This document shows positions 1 through 5,659 of a stretch of DNA of 8,996 nucleotides, piece after piece. Position numbers and translations under genes: made by a program. The notes under the pieces are model-generated. The model saw only the letters and a list, made by a program, of their open reading frames with translations. It was not told the origin of the DNA and did no database searches. This stretch comes from Actinomycetota bacterium. GTDB lineage: Bacteria; Actinomycetota; Actinomycetes; Nanopelagicales; Nanopelagicaceae. The number at the start of each line of letters is the position of its first letter. Position 1 is the stretch's first letter. Location: NCBI GenBank assembly GCA_947465365.1, contig CANIAV010000022.1, forward strand, positions 1-8,996, in the 5' to 3' direction.

Positions 1-128
1 ATCGGGATTATTACTTCATGTTCTTCGAATTTTGAGAGCGCGTTCGGATCCGCCAATAAAACGCTGGTATCTAAAACATAGGTCTTTTTGGCAGCCTTTT
101 TCGTAGCTTTAGATACTGGAGTAGCCAA
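1..128 (-). CDS. PhoH-family protein with N-terminal PIN domain (partial, N-terminal 42 residues)
   Basis: Only the first 42 codons are inside the window; the gene continues past base 1. After a Lys/Ala-rich leader, residues 16-42 read [13 protein letters not shown], then [10 protein letters not shown]. This is the opening strand and first acidic residue (D20) of the PIN nuclease domain as it appears in actinobacterial PhoH2 proteins, which fuse a PIN RNase to a PhoH ATPase/helicase domain. The PhoH half is not visible, so a stand-alone PIN protein is possible, but this opening is characteristic of the fusion. An in-frame TAA lies eight codons upstream of residue 1, and TTG at 128-126 is the only usual start codon in between. 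A GAGAG stretch sits 7 bases before it. It follows the prenyl synthase gene in the same direction, as phoH2 lies near that gene in other actinobacteria. Confidence 0.8.
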   Translation of the reverse strand, partial: MATPVSKATKKAAKKTYVLDTSVLLADPNALSKFEEHEVIIP

Positions 129-254
129 TGGCCAGCTCTCGCATTCTCTTTAGTTTTATCCGGCGGGAGTTACTTCTGACTAGAAAAAGATAGAACTTGG
201 CAGCGCTCTTTGAAGTGCGACACGCCATAGCAATTTATTAACGCTTGGTTAAAG
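129..254. other. Intergenic region upstream of the PhoH/PIN gene
   Basis: These 126 bp lie between the prenyl synthase stop codon and the PhoH/PIN start. On the minus strand there is a possible -10 element at 153-160 (GATAAAAC), which would place a transcript start near 145. I see no strong -35 box and no clear hairpin followed by a T run after the prenyl synthase gene. PhoH/PIN therefore probably has its own promoter, though read-through from the upstream operon cannot be excluded. Confidence 0.35.
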
Positions 255-1031
255 TTATGCGCCCAGTCTTCGCTGCCGTTGTGAATATGCGCGAAGTGCA
301 CGTAAGAAATCTACGCGACGAAAATCTGGCCAATAGGCTTCACAGAAATAGAACTCAGATAAAGCGCTCTGCCACAATAAAAAGCCGCCCAGACGTTGTT
401 CTCCCGATGTCCGAATCAAAAGTTCGGGATCTGGTTGGCCGGCTGTGTATAGAAACTTAGAAATCTCATCAGCAGATAACTCATTTGCCGCAGCTTCCAG
501 GTCGGCGCCATGAGCGCTCTTATCTTGCAGATATCCCTTCACGGCATCGACGATCTCGCGCCGGCCGCCATAACCAATTGCCACATTTACATCGACGCCG
601 CCGCCATGAACCGGGGGCAAGTTTTCTAACTTTTCATGGAGCCATGTGGGCAAGAGATCCAGCGCGCCAACGGCTTTGATATTCCATTTACCGGTGGCGC
701 GAAGTTCATCGACGGTATCACCGATAATTCGTAGCAAGCCATCTAGCTCTTCCGGTGTGCGTTTAAAGTTTTCTGTAGATAGCAACCACAAGGTCACAAC
801 TTCAACTTTGGCTTCATCGCACCAACCAAGGAACTCCACAATCTTGCTTGCGCCGCGGCGATGGCCTTTGGGATCTAGCGCACTGGGGTTGGCTTTTGCA
901 TAACGACGATTGCCATCCAGAATTACGCCAACATGGCGCGGGGTCTTAGAGAAATCAAGATCGCTAACAATGCGCCACTCATAAAAAGGGTAGAGCGCAG
1001 ATTTAATGGTCTTACGGATACTGCTTAACAA
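255..1031 (-). CDS. uppS: Short-chain Z-isoprenyl (cis-prenyl) diphosphate synthase, UppS/Z-FPP synthase family
   Basis: This 258-aa cytosolic enzyme of the UPP synthase family condenses isopentenyl diphosphate onto an allylic diphosphate in cis, on the path to the polyprenyl-phosphate carrier used in cell-wall synthesis. Family signatures appear in order: HVGVILDGNRRYA with catalytic D39, LSTENFKR (84-91), IGYGGRREIVDA (152-163), LLIRTSGEQR (204-213) and WQSALSEFYF (220-229). The STENF motif and the sequence between D39 and it resemble the mycobacterial Z-farnesyl diphosphate synthase (Rv1086 type) more than long-chain UppS. Product length is inferred, and in a small genome it could also make the full-length lipid. 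The start is TTG at 1031-1029, chosen because GGAG (1042-1039) lies 7 bases upstream and the N-terminus matches relatives. It overlaps the DUF3817 stop by 20 bases, suggesting translational coupling. Confidence 0.93.
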   Translation of the reverse strand: MLSSIRKTIKSALYPFYEWRIVSDLDFSKTPRHVGVILDGNRRYAKANPSALDPKGHRRGASKIVEFLGWCDEAKVEVVTLWLLSTENFKRTPEELDGLLRIIGDTVDELRATGKWNIKAVGALDLLPTWLHEKLENLPPVHGGGVDVNVAIGYGGRREIVDAVKGYLQDKSAHGADLEAAANELSADEISKFLYTAGQPDPELLIRTSGEQRLGGFLLWQSALSEFYFCEAYWPDFRRVDFLRALRAYSQRQRRLGA

Positions 1032-1311
1032 CTCTGCGCTCCGCGATAAAAGATGCCACCGGCAAAGTGCCGGCCAACATCACCCAGAGAATCTTTAGTA
1101 AATGCCAGCGGCCCTTAACGCCGATCTGCAGCGCAGTAATCAAATAGACCATATATAGATAGCCATGCACGATCGGGATCGCAATCAGATATTTATGGGT
1201 ATCAATCGCATCAAAGATGTATTTGCCCGGCATATAGCCAAACCAGAGAAGTAAGGACATAACGCCACAAATAATGGCCATAACGCGAAAGCGGGTGATT
1301 GCTGATTTCAT
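1012..1311 (-). CDS. DUF3817 small integral membrane protein
   Basis: A 99-aa protein with three predicted membrane helices, at about residues 8-26, 43-63 and 70-88. It matches the DUF3817 pattern: an FRVMAI opening, MPGKY after helix 1, an IPIVHGYLYMVY segment with the conserved His-Gly at the start of helix 2, and a LPVASFIAERR end. No biochemical role is established for the family. The glutamate I would expect in the first helix motif (AIIEG-like) is a cysteine here (AIICG). It sits 17 bp after SURF1 and overlaps the prenyl synthase start, so it is almost certainly co-transcribed with both. Similar proteins often neighbour respiratory or isoprenoid genes in actinobacteria, which fits this setting but does not define a function. 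Confidence 0.87.
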   Translation of the reverse strand: MKSAITRFRVMAIICGVMSLLLWFGYMPGKYIFDAIDTHKYLIAIPIVHGYLYMVYLITALQIGVKGRWHLLKILWVMLAGTLPVASFIAERRVVKQYP

Positions 1312-1316
1312 AACGG

Positions 1317-1331
1317 TAAGCCTATGGCTTA
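1317..1331. repeat. Short inverted repeat at the SURF1/DUF3817 junction
   Basis: TAAGCC-TAT-GGCTTA forms a perfect 6-bp stem with a 3-base loop. It includes the SURF1 stop codon and lies 5 bases upstream of the DUF3817 ATG. It has no T run, so it is not an obvious terminator. In the mRNA it could hold the region just before the DUF3817 start in a hairpin. It is short enough to be chance. Confidence 0.3.
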
Positions 1332-2045
1332 TTGCCCTGCTTTACGGCGATAAAAGGGGAGATAAATCACGATCGCAGCCATCAGCCACCAGATCGCCAC
1401 ATATGAAATATGTTGCCAGTAATAACCGGCAACTCGCGAAACTGGCGCCTTTGCCACAACTCGTTCACGCACTAGATCACCATCACGGGTCTTCTCTGAT
1501 TTCGCCACAATGAATCCGTCATATAAAGCAACATCAGCTAAACCAACGATGACGCTGCTATCAAGACGTGAGATAACCCCCGGCACGTTGTCGGCGCGAT
1601 CATCGTTTTGATGTGGCTGCAAGTTTCCAACTAAATCTATTTTGGTAGACATCGCAACTTCTGGATTTAATAATCGATCTGCCCATAGCCCGCGCACCAC
1701 CAGAATTCCAGAAATCGGATCTGATCCATCTACCTGCAGCAATGCGACTTCCCAGTCATTAACCTTGCCATCGCTATCGCTTTGCAGCGGCGCTTTGAAA
1801 TTGGCAATATAGAAACCACTTACTGCAACCTGCTTATTTACATTTCGCGAATCTAAGGCAACAGTGGGCAAAGCTAATTCATTTAGCGAATAAATCTTAG
1901 GGTCGATAACTTTGGCGGCAGCATTTGTCTCTTTAACTAAGTGAGCCCGATCTAACTGCCAATTTCCCAAGCCAACCAAAACCAAGACAATCGCAAGAAC
2001 GCCGAGGGCTTGGAGAAACTTTTTAGCTATCGCTTTGATCTTCAT
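1329..2045 (-). CDS. SURF1-family cytochrome oxidase assembly protein
   Basis: A 238-aa membrane protein with the SURF1 layout. An N-terminal helix (about 12-27) is directly followed by the family motif LGNWQLDRAH. A large extracytoplasmic domain contains VVRGLWADR, equivalent to the usual N/VRGWV segment. A C-terminal helix is preceded by WQHISYVAIWW (about 209-219) and ends in a basic cytoplasmic tail, FYRRKAGQ. SURF1 proteins assist maturation of haem-copper terminal oxidases, probably at the haem a/a3 insertion step; that role is known for the family and inferred here. The ATG at 2045-2043 has no good ribosome-binding site but lies inside the end of the upstream 47-aa reading frame (23-base overlap), so translation is probably coupled. 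The haem-copper oxidase genes themselves are not in the window. Confidence 0.88.
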   Translation of the reverse strand: MKIKAIAKKFLQALGVLAIVLVLVGLGNWQLDRAHLVKETNAAAKVIDPKIYSLNELALPTVALDSRNVNKQVAVSGFYIANFKAPLQSDSDGKVNDWEVALLQVDGSDPISGILVVRGLWADRLLNPEVAMSTKIDLVGNLQPHQNDDRADNVPGVISRLDSSVIVGLADVALYDGFIVAKSEKTRDGDLVRERVVAKAPVSRVAGYYWQHISYVAIWWLMAAIVIYLPFYRRKAGQ

Positions 2046-2166
2046 TATTACGAGCGCTCATTCGCATGTAGCGCTTGTAGAAACTGCGCAACAAGAAAGC
2101 AACAGCGACGCAGAGAAGAAAGACTGTTAGTGAACCAGCCCAACCCATCTCAACATCTTTTTGCAT
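2023..2166 (-). CDS. 47-aa single-pass membrane protein
   Basis: This short reading frame starts MQKDVEMGWAGSLTVFLLC, continues through a hydrophobic helix (about residues 8-27), then a positive stretch RSFYKRYMRM and an acidic/polar tail NNEDQSDS. The charge distribution predicts a cytoplasmic C-terminus. It fills the gap between the divergent DUF4307 gene and SURF1 and overlaps the SURF1 start by 23 bases, which supports it being real. GGGAAG (2180-2175) lies 8 bases before the ATG; a second ATG at codon 7 (2148) is an alternative, giving an MGWAG start. Small membrane proteins with a similar MGWAG opening, as I remember them, occupy this position in other actinobacteria (compare the small membrane protein next to mca in mycobacteria). 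Function is unknown; a role with SURF1 is only suggested by position. Confidence 0.68.
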   Translation of the reverse strand: MQKDVEMGWAGSLTVFLLCVAVAFLLRSFYKRYMRMSARNNEDQSDS

Positions 2167-2174
2167 GCGATAAT
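2166..2174 (+). promoter_or_regulatory. Extended -10 promoter for leaderless DUF4307 transcript
   Basis: TGCGATAAT is an extended -10 element (TG, one base, then GATAAT at 2169-2174). The A of the DUF4307 ATG (2181) is exactly 7 bases beyond it, the expected transcription start, so the mRNA would be leaderless. There is no ribosome-binding site before this ATG, which agrees. The -35 region (around 2146-2151) has no recognisable box, as is common with extended -10 promoters. Confidence 0.55.
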
Positions 2175-2180
2175 CTTCCC

Positions 2181-2558
2181 ATGGATTTAGATTTTAACGA
2201 CCGCTACGGCGTGCGCTCAAGCAAGGCCTGGATCACACCTGCCATTGCCTTTGCCATTATCGGTGGCGGTTGGTTGATCTGGGCAGGACTTCATCATGCC
2301 AATCCCGAAATTCGCAGCGAATTAATCTCATTTAACGTTAGCGCAGAACGTGAAATCTCGATCCGCTACACAATCGATCGCACCGATCCCAATCAAGTTG
2401 TTATTTGCACACTGACAGCAAGTGATATGGATAAGAATGTAGCTGGCCAAATCGATGACACCATCGCAGCAGGCGCAGCCCATAGCGAGCAAACCACTGC
2501 AATCCCCGCACGATCTGCACCTGTATCTGCGGCTATCGCTCGTTGTCGCGCCAAATAA
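2181..2558 (+). CDS. DUF4307 membrane-anchored protein
   Basis: A 125-aa protein with a short cytoplasmic N-terminus carrying the family's RYG motif (residues 8-10), one membrane helix (about 17-37), and an extracytoplasmic domain of about 85 residues. The domain has the DUF4307 pattern: SFNVSAEREISIRYTIDR, then VVICTLTA with a cysteine (C76), and a second cysteine near the C-terminus (C122). These two could form a disulfide. Function is unknown. Actinobacteria, including mycobacteria (Rv1081c next to greA), keep this gene beside greA. The reading frame is open further upstream to 2010, but the ATG at 2181 is chosen because it follows a leaderless promoter, matches the family N-terminus, and avoids overlap with the divergent genes. 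Confidence 0.85.
   Translation: MDLDFNDRYGVRSSKAWITPAIAFAIIGGGWLIWAGLHHANPEIRSELISFNVSAEREISIRYTIDRTDPNQVVICTLTASDMDKNVAGQIDDTIAAGAAHSEQTTAIPARSAPVSAAIARCRAK
2191..2196 (-). promoter_or_regulatory. Candidate -10 element for the 47-aa/SURF1/DUF3817/prenyl synthase operon
   Basis: On the minus strand TAAAAT occurs 24 bases before the ATG of the 47-aa gene. A start about 7 bases downstream would fall near 2184, leaving an 18-base leader that contains the GGGAAG ribosome-binding site. The element lies inside the first codons of the divergent DUF4307 gene. No convincing -35 box was seen. Confidence 0.35.
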
Positions 2559-2566
2559 TTACTTCG

Positions 2567-2572
2567 TATAAC
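2567..2572 (+). promoter_or_regulatory. Candidate -10 element of greA
   Basis: TATAAC lies in the 24-bp gap between DUF4307 and greA. A start about 7 bases downstream (near 2579) would leave only 3-4 bases before the ATG at 2583, a nearly leaderless mRNA. No ribosome-binding site precedes that ATG, which fits. greA may be read from here as well as from the DUF4307 promoter. Confidence 0.4.
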
Positions 2573-2582
2573 GTTGCCCCTT

Positions 2583-3059
2583 ATGAGTACCCCACAAACT
2601 TGGCTTACCCAAGAAGCAGCCGATCGCTTGCGCGGTGAACTCGCACATCTTGAATCAGATGGTCGTAAAGAAATCACCGCCAAGATCGAAGCCGCTCGCG
2701 CCGAAGGCGACTTAAAAGAAAATGGCGGCTACCACGCAGCGCGCGATGAACAAGGCAAGATGGAAGCGCGCATCCGTCAGCTAAAACAAATGCTTGAAAA
2801 TGCACACATCGGAACTCCCCCCGCATCTGCCGATGGCGTGGTTGGTCCCGGAATGGTTATCACCGCAATCATCGCTGGCGATGAAGAGAAGTTCTTACTT
2901 GGTTCACGCGAGATCGCATCAGGTGACTTAAGTGTTTACAGCGAGAAATCACCGCTGGGTGCAGCCGTTATGGGCGCAAAGATCGGCGACACCGTTTCAT
3001 ACACTGCGCCAAACGGTAAAGAGATCAAAGTCGAGATTAAAGAAGCAACTAACTACTGA
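2583..3059 (+). CDS. greA: Transcription elongation factor GreA
   Basis: A 158-aa protein of normal length for GreA. It enters the RNA polymerase secondary channel and stimulates cleavage of backtracked RNA, rescuing stalled complexes. The N-terminal coiled coil (about 8-75) opens with the actinobacterial TWLTQEAADRL and carries the tip motif EGDLKENGGYHAA (41-53), with the acidic residues D43 and E46 that position the catalytic metal. The C-terminal FKBP-like domain (about 83-158) has the usual SPLGAAVMGAKIGDTV segment. ATG at 2583 is chosen over an in-frame TTG three codons upstream because relatives start MxTxxxWLTQ and the -10 spacing fits. It is 24 bp downstream of DUF4307. Confidence 0.96.
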   Translation: MSTPQTWLTQEAADRLRGELAHLESDGRKEITAKIEAARAEGDLKENGGYHAARDEQGKMEARIRQLKQMLENAHIGTPPASADGVVGPGMVITAIIAGDEEKFLLGSREIASGDLSVYSEKSPLGAAVMGAKIGDTVSYTAPNGKEIKVEIKEATNY

Positions 3060-3073
3060 TATCAAGTAGTTGG
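3049..3073. terminator. Possible hairpin terminator between convergent greA and TMEM175-like genes
   Basis: AACTACT (3051-3057) pairs with AGTAGTT (3065-3071) across a 7-base loop; a T-G wobble and a C-G pair extend the stem to 9 bp (3049-3073). It spans the greA stop codon, and the TMEM175-like gene ends at 3076. The downstream T content (GTTTATT) is weak and the stem is AT-rich, so it may act poorly or in both directions. Confidence 0.4.
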
Positions 3074-3075
3074 GT

Positions 3076-3759
3076 TTATTCCTTAATCATCCGCGCCATG
3101 GTTGGCAACATTTTATTTAGACTTCTAACTGGAGTCATAGAAGTAAAAATGTAAAACATATATCCAGCCAAAGCAATCCAAGCATTTAAGAGACAGATGG
3201 ATACCAAGATAATTCCTAAGACCGCTGGAAATCCATTGAAAATTAACAAAGCCTTATCTTTATATTCTTTTGATTTATCCGTCAAGAAGAAATCATCTGT
3301 CCAAGTAATCGACGTATCGCCTTTGAATATGGTCACTAACCCACGTTGAATTATTGAAGTCCAATACTGCCCAAATAGACAGATTCCGAAATAGAAGACT
3401 CCCCACTTCATATTTGGCTTATTGAGATTTTCAGCTAGTAGGGCAACACCAAATGGCATTAAGGCAACCCAGGCCATTGTTAAACCATGGTTCCAAACAA
3501 TGGTTGCATTTGTGCCTACGACGTACTGACTTGTTACGTGATATTGGTACCACCAAGAAAATAGAACGAAAAAGCCAAGAACGTAAGCAAGAAAAGTTGC
3601 CCAATTTTCAAAGAGCGTCGCATTGAAATCTTCACTCTCGCTAATCTTATGAACCAGGCCGACCACATCTAGGCCAAGCAGAGTTAGCGCAATAGAAAAG
3701 ACACCGTCGCTCAAGGTATCAATTAACTTATGGCTTAAATTCTTAAACTTCATCTCCAT
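3076..3759 (-). CDS. TMEM175-family (DUF1211) potassium-channel-like membrane protein
   Basis: A 227-aa protein with six predicted membrane helices, at about residues 12-36, 52-76, 87-109, 118-138, 169-191 and 194-210, the layout of bacterial TMEM175 proteins, which form tetrameric K+ channels. Helix 1 carries the family signature as LSDGVFSIALTLL, including the SDG and the leucines that line the pore in known structures. The usual phenylalanine of FSDG is leucine, and the arginine normally four residues before it is absent (a lysine is one place further back). Channel activity is therefore inferred, not certain. ATG at 3759 is chosen because GGAG lies 6 bases upstream; an in-frame GTG at 3777 would add six residues. 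The gene is convergent with greA and divergent from the secreted protein gene. Confidence 0.8.
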   Translation of the reverse strand: MEMKFKNLSHKLIDTLSDGVFSIALTLLGLDVVGLVHKISESEDFNATLFENWATFLAYVLGFFVLFSWWYQYHVTSQYVVGTNATIVWNHGLTMAWVALMPFGVALLAENLNKPNMKWGVFYFGICLFGQYWTSIIQRGLVTIFKGDTSITWTDDFFLTDKSKEYKDKALLIFNGFPAVLGIILVSICLLNAWIALAGYMFYIFTSMTPVRSLNKMLPTMARMIKE

Positions 3760-4018
3760 GTGGGTCTCCGCTTCCACCTAAATTTCAGGTAAAAGTAACT
3801 GAAAGCAAGAGAAATTCCCACGACTCACCTAAATGGGGCCAAGATTTTTTAAAACTGAAAACGAGCACTCTTTACAAAACCGGAAGGCCCGGTGGCTCAA
3901 GGCTGGAAGATGCATTAAAGCCATCTGACAGAAAATAATTGGAAATAGGCTTACAAATTATGCATAAATAGGTCCAGAATAAGCGGTAGAAGTAAAAGGT
4001 TAATCTAGGAGAGCAAAC
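3760..4018. other. 259-bp AT-rich intergenic region between divergent genes
   Basis: No coding region was found. Two short inverted repeats are present: ACCGG/CCGGT with a 5-base loop at 3879-3893, and AGATG/CATCT with a 9-base loop at 3908-3926. Neither is followed by a T run. The right third holds a plausible promoter for the secreted protein gene. For the minus-strand TMEM175-like gene I see its ribosome-binding site (GGAG) but no convincing promoter. A small RNA here cannot be excluded or supported from sequence alone. Confidence 0.4.
3939..3969 (+). promoter_or_regulatory. Candidate promoter of the secreted protein gene
   Basis: TTGGAA (3939-3944) could serve as a -35 box, followed after 18-19 bp by TGCATAAAT (3961-3969), an extended -10 candidate. 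Transcription would begin near 3976, giving a leader of about 43 bases. The leader contains GGAGAG (4008-4013), 5 bases before the ATG. The TAATCT at 4001-4006 is a second possible -10, but using it would exclude most of the ribosome-binding site. Confidence 0.35.
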
Positions 4019-5656
4019 ATGATTCGTCGCATCGTTTTGTCATTTATATTAATTGTTTCAGTCTCGCTTCCCGCTCCAGCTCAGGCAACTCTCTTTCCGG
4101 GGTTTCCGGAAGGTTCTGATCGACAGGCACTCTCACTTGAAGATCTCGCGGAAAACCCATTCTCTTTTATCGTAAATAACAATATGGCTCAGGCGATGGA
4201 TGCTGGCACAGCAGTCGAAACTCCCGAGGCTACGAGATTGTGCGATGAATTCAATACTCGTGGCTGCAATTTACAAGGAAATTCAAATCTAAGTATTGAT
4301 AGCATTATTCCCGTATGTACCACTGTCATTGAGAATTGCATCAACAAATTGCAAATTACCAAGTCTGATGGAACAAAAGTAGAAGCAAAATTTGTACGTT
4401 ACTTCAAAGGAAAGACTTTCACTGGCATTCCTGAGCTCGGAATGCCAGGCGGATCTCGCACTTCGTTATGGCAAGCACCGGGAGCAACCAATTCTGGTGA
4501 TACAGACCTTTACTTAGTAAATGCAAAAGTTATCTGGCACTACACAAATGGCTCTGCAACCGTAAATTCATTTAGGACATCTGTATACGCGGTAAAGGAA
4601 AAAAGTGATTCCCGGTTCAAAGATTCAGGGATAAACATAGGGCCAGCTTTTAACGGAAAGTTTGCAAGCATTACCGAGACCGGCGAAATTATCTACGACG
4701 GCACCTGTGTGGCAACGGAAGCTGGAAACTGTGCTCAAAGAGTTGAGTATGCGCCCGGCACCAGAGTCAAACTAGAGATGACTCTTTCAAATAAAGTAAC
4801 TGGTTGGCTTCATGGTCGAATTTCAAATCCTGATATAACCGTATTGCCAATCGATGCGACTTACAACAAGCTCTCTGTAGAGGCGAGTGTTGTAGATGTT
4901 CCAATGATGTATGCAGCCTTTAATAAATCCGAGATGGCGAAGTCATTTCTTGATAACTATGAAAGATCAATGAATACAGGGAGAGGTTTCTACGGGGTCA
5001 CTTTTTGGAAGCAATTCCCACCTTCAAGTCCCTTCGCGACCCAAATAGTTACCACACTTGCTGAATCCATTAAAAATACCGCAACCGAACTTCATAGCTA
5101 TTGGGATTTAGCTTCCTTGCCAAATATGTCAAACAATCCTTGCATGTCGGATACTTCGAAACTTATTGGCTTTGTAACGACAAATGCCATGGCGTACGAA
5201 GGAAATGCTCCATCTTGGGATGGCAACACTCTTGAATACAAAGTCGCGGGACTGCACTATTTGCCCGATGGAAAAACTCTAACTTCTGGAACTTACGATC
5301 TCGCGATGCGTAGTGATACCGCCCGTTGTCTCTATGGATTTACCGAGGCACCATTATCTGCTTCGATCGCAGTAACTTCGGCTGAAGGAGAGCAAAAGGT
5401 AGCTACGACTGTGCTGAACGAAAAGAATGGCTGGTTATACCTAGCAGCATATGGATTCTCATTTAGTGCATCCACAATCAAAATTAAGCTGACTCAAGAG
5501 AAACCAAAAGAAGTTGCACCAACACCAGCACCATCTGCCTCGCCTACGGTAACTAAGGCTGTGACGATGAAGTCAATAAAGTGCGTTAAAGGTAAGACGG
5601 TTAAAACCGTAAAAGGAGTTAATCCCAAGTGTCCGTCAGGCTATAAGCAAAAATAA
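4019..5656 (+). CDS. Secreted cysteine-containing protein of unknown function with a C-terminal Cys/Lys/Pro module
   Basis: A 545-aa protein that I cannot assign to a named family. It starts with a Sec signal peptide: MIRR, a hydrophobic core, then a likely signal peptidase cut after AQA (residue 23). No lipobox cysteine is present. The mature part has ten cysteines (75, 83, 100, 107, 230, 238, 375, 437, 522, 538), some in close pairs that suggest disulfides outside the cell. The middle is beta-rich by eye, with TGWLHGRISNP (261-271). A Pro/Ala/Ser/Thr linker (about 496-512) leads to a tail of about 26 residues with CVKGK, then NPKCPSGY, rich in lysine. I recall similar tails on other secreted proteins of acI-type actinobacteria, so it may be a mobile surface-attachment module. 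ATG at 4019 has GGAGAG 5 bases upstream. It ends 3 bp from the convergent SDR gene. Confidence 0.85.
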   Translation: MIRRIVLSFILIVSVSLPAPAQATLFPGFPEGSDRQALSLEDLAENPFSFIVNNNMAQAMDAGTAVETPEATRLCDEFNTRGCNLQGNSNLSIDSIIPVCTTVIENCINKLQITKSDGTKVEAKFVRYFKGKTFTGIPELGMPGGSRTSLWQAPGATNSGDTDLYLVNAKVIWHYTNGSATVNSFRTSVYAVKEKSDSRFKDSGINIGPAFNGKFASITETGEIIYDGTCVATEAGNCAQRVEYAPGTRVKLEMTLSNKVTGWLHGRISNPDITVLPIDATYNKLSVEASVVDVPMMYAAFNKSEMAKSFLDNYERSMNTGRGFYGVTFWKQFPPSSPFATQIVTTLAESIKNTATELHSYWDLASLPNMSNNPCMSDTSKLIGFVTTNAMAYEGNAPSWDGNTLEYKVAGLHYLPDGKTLTSGTYDLAMRSDTARCLYGFTEAPLSASIAVTSAEGEQKVATTVLNEKNGWLYLAAYGFSFSASTIKIKLTQEKPKEVAPTPAPSASPTVTKAVTMKSIKCVKGKTVKTVKGVNPKCPSGYKQK

Positions 5657-5659
5657 CGC

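Noticed and set aside
245..903. Plus-strand reading frames opposite the prenyl synthase gene
   Set aside because: They are shadows of a gene whose minus-strand product has unmistakable family motifs, and their translations show no domain or start signal.
2010..2180. Upstream extension of the DUF4307 frame
   Set aside because: The added 57 residues would overlap SURF1 and the 47-aa gene, are absent from the family, and precede a clear leaderless promoter and ATG at 2181.
3879..3926. Short inverted repeats as an intrinsic terminator or a small RNA
   Set aside because: Stems are only 5 bp, no T run follows, and neither adjacent gene ends there.
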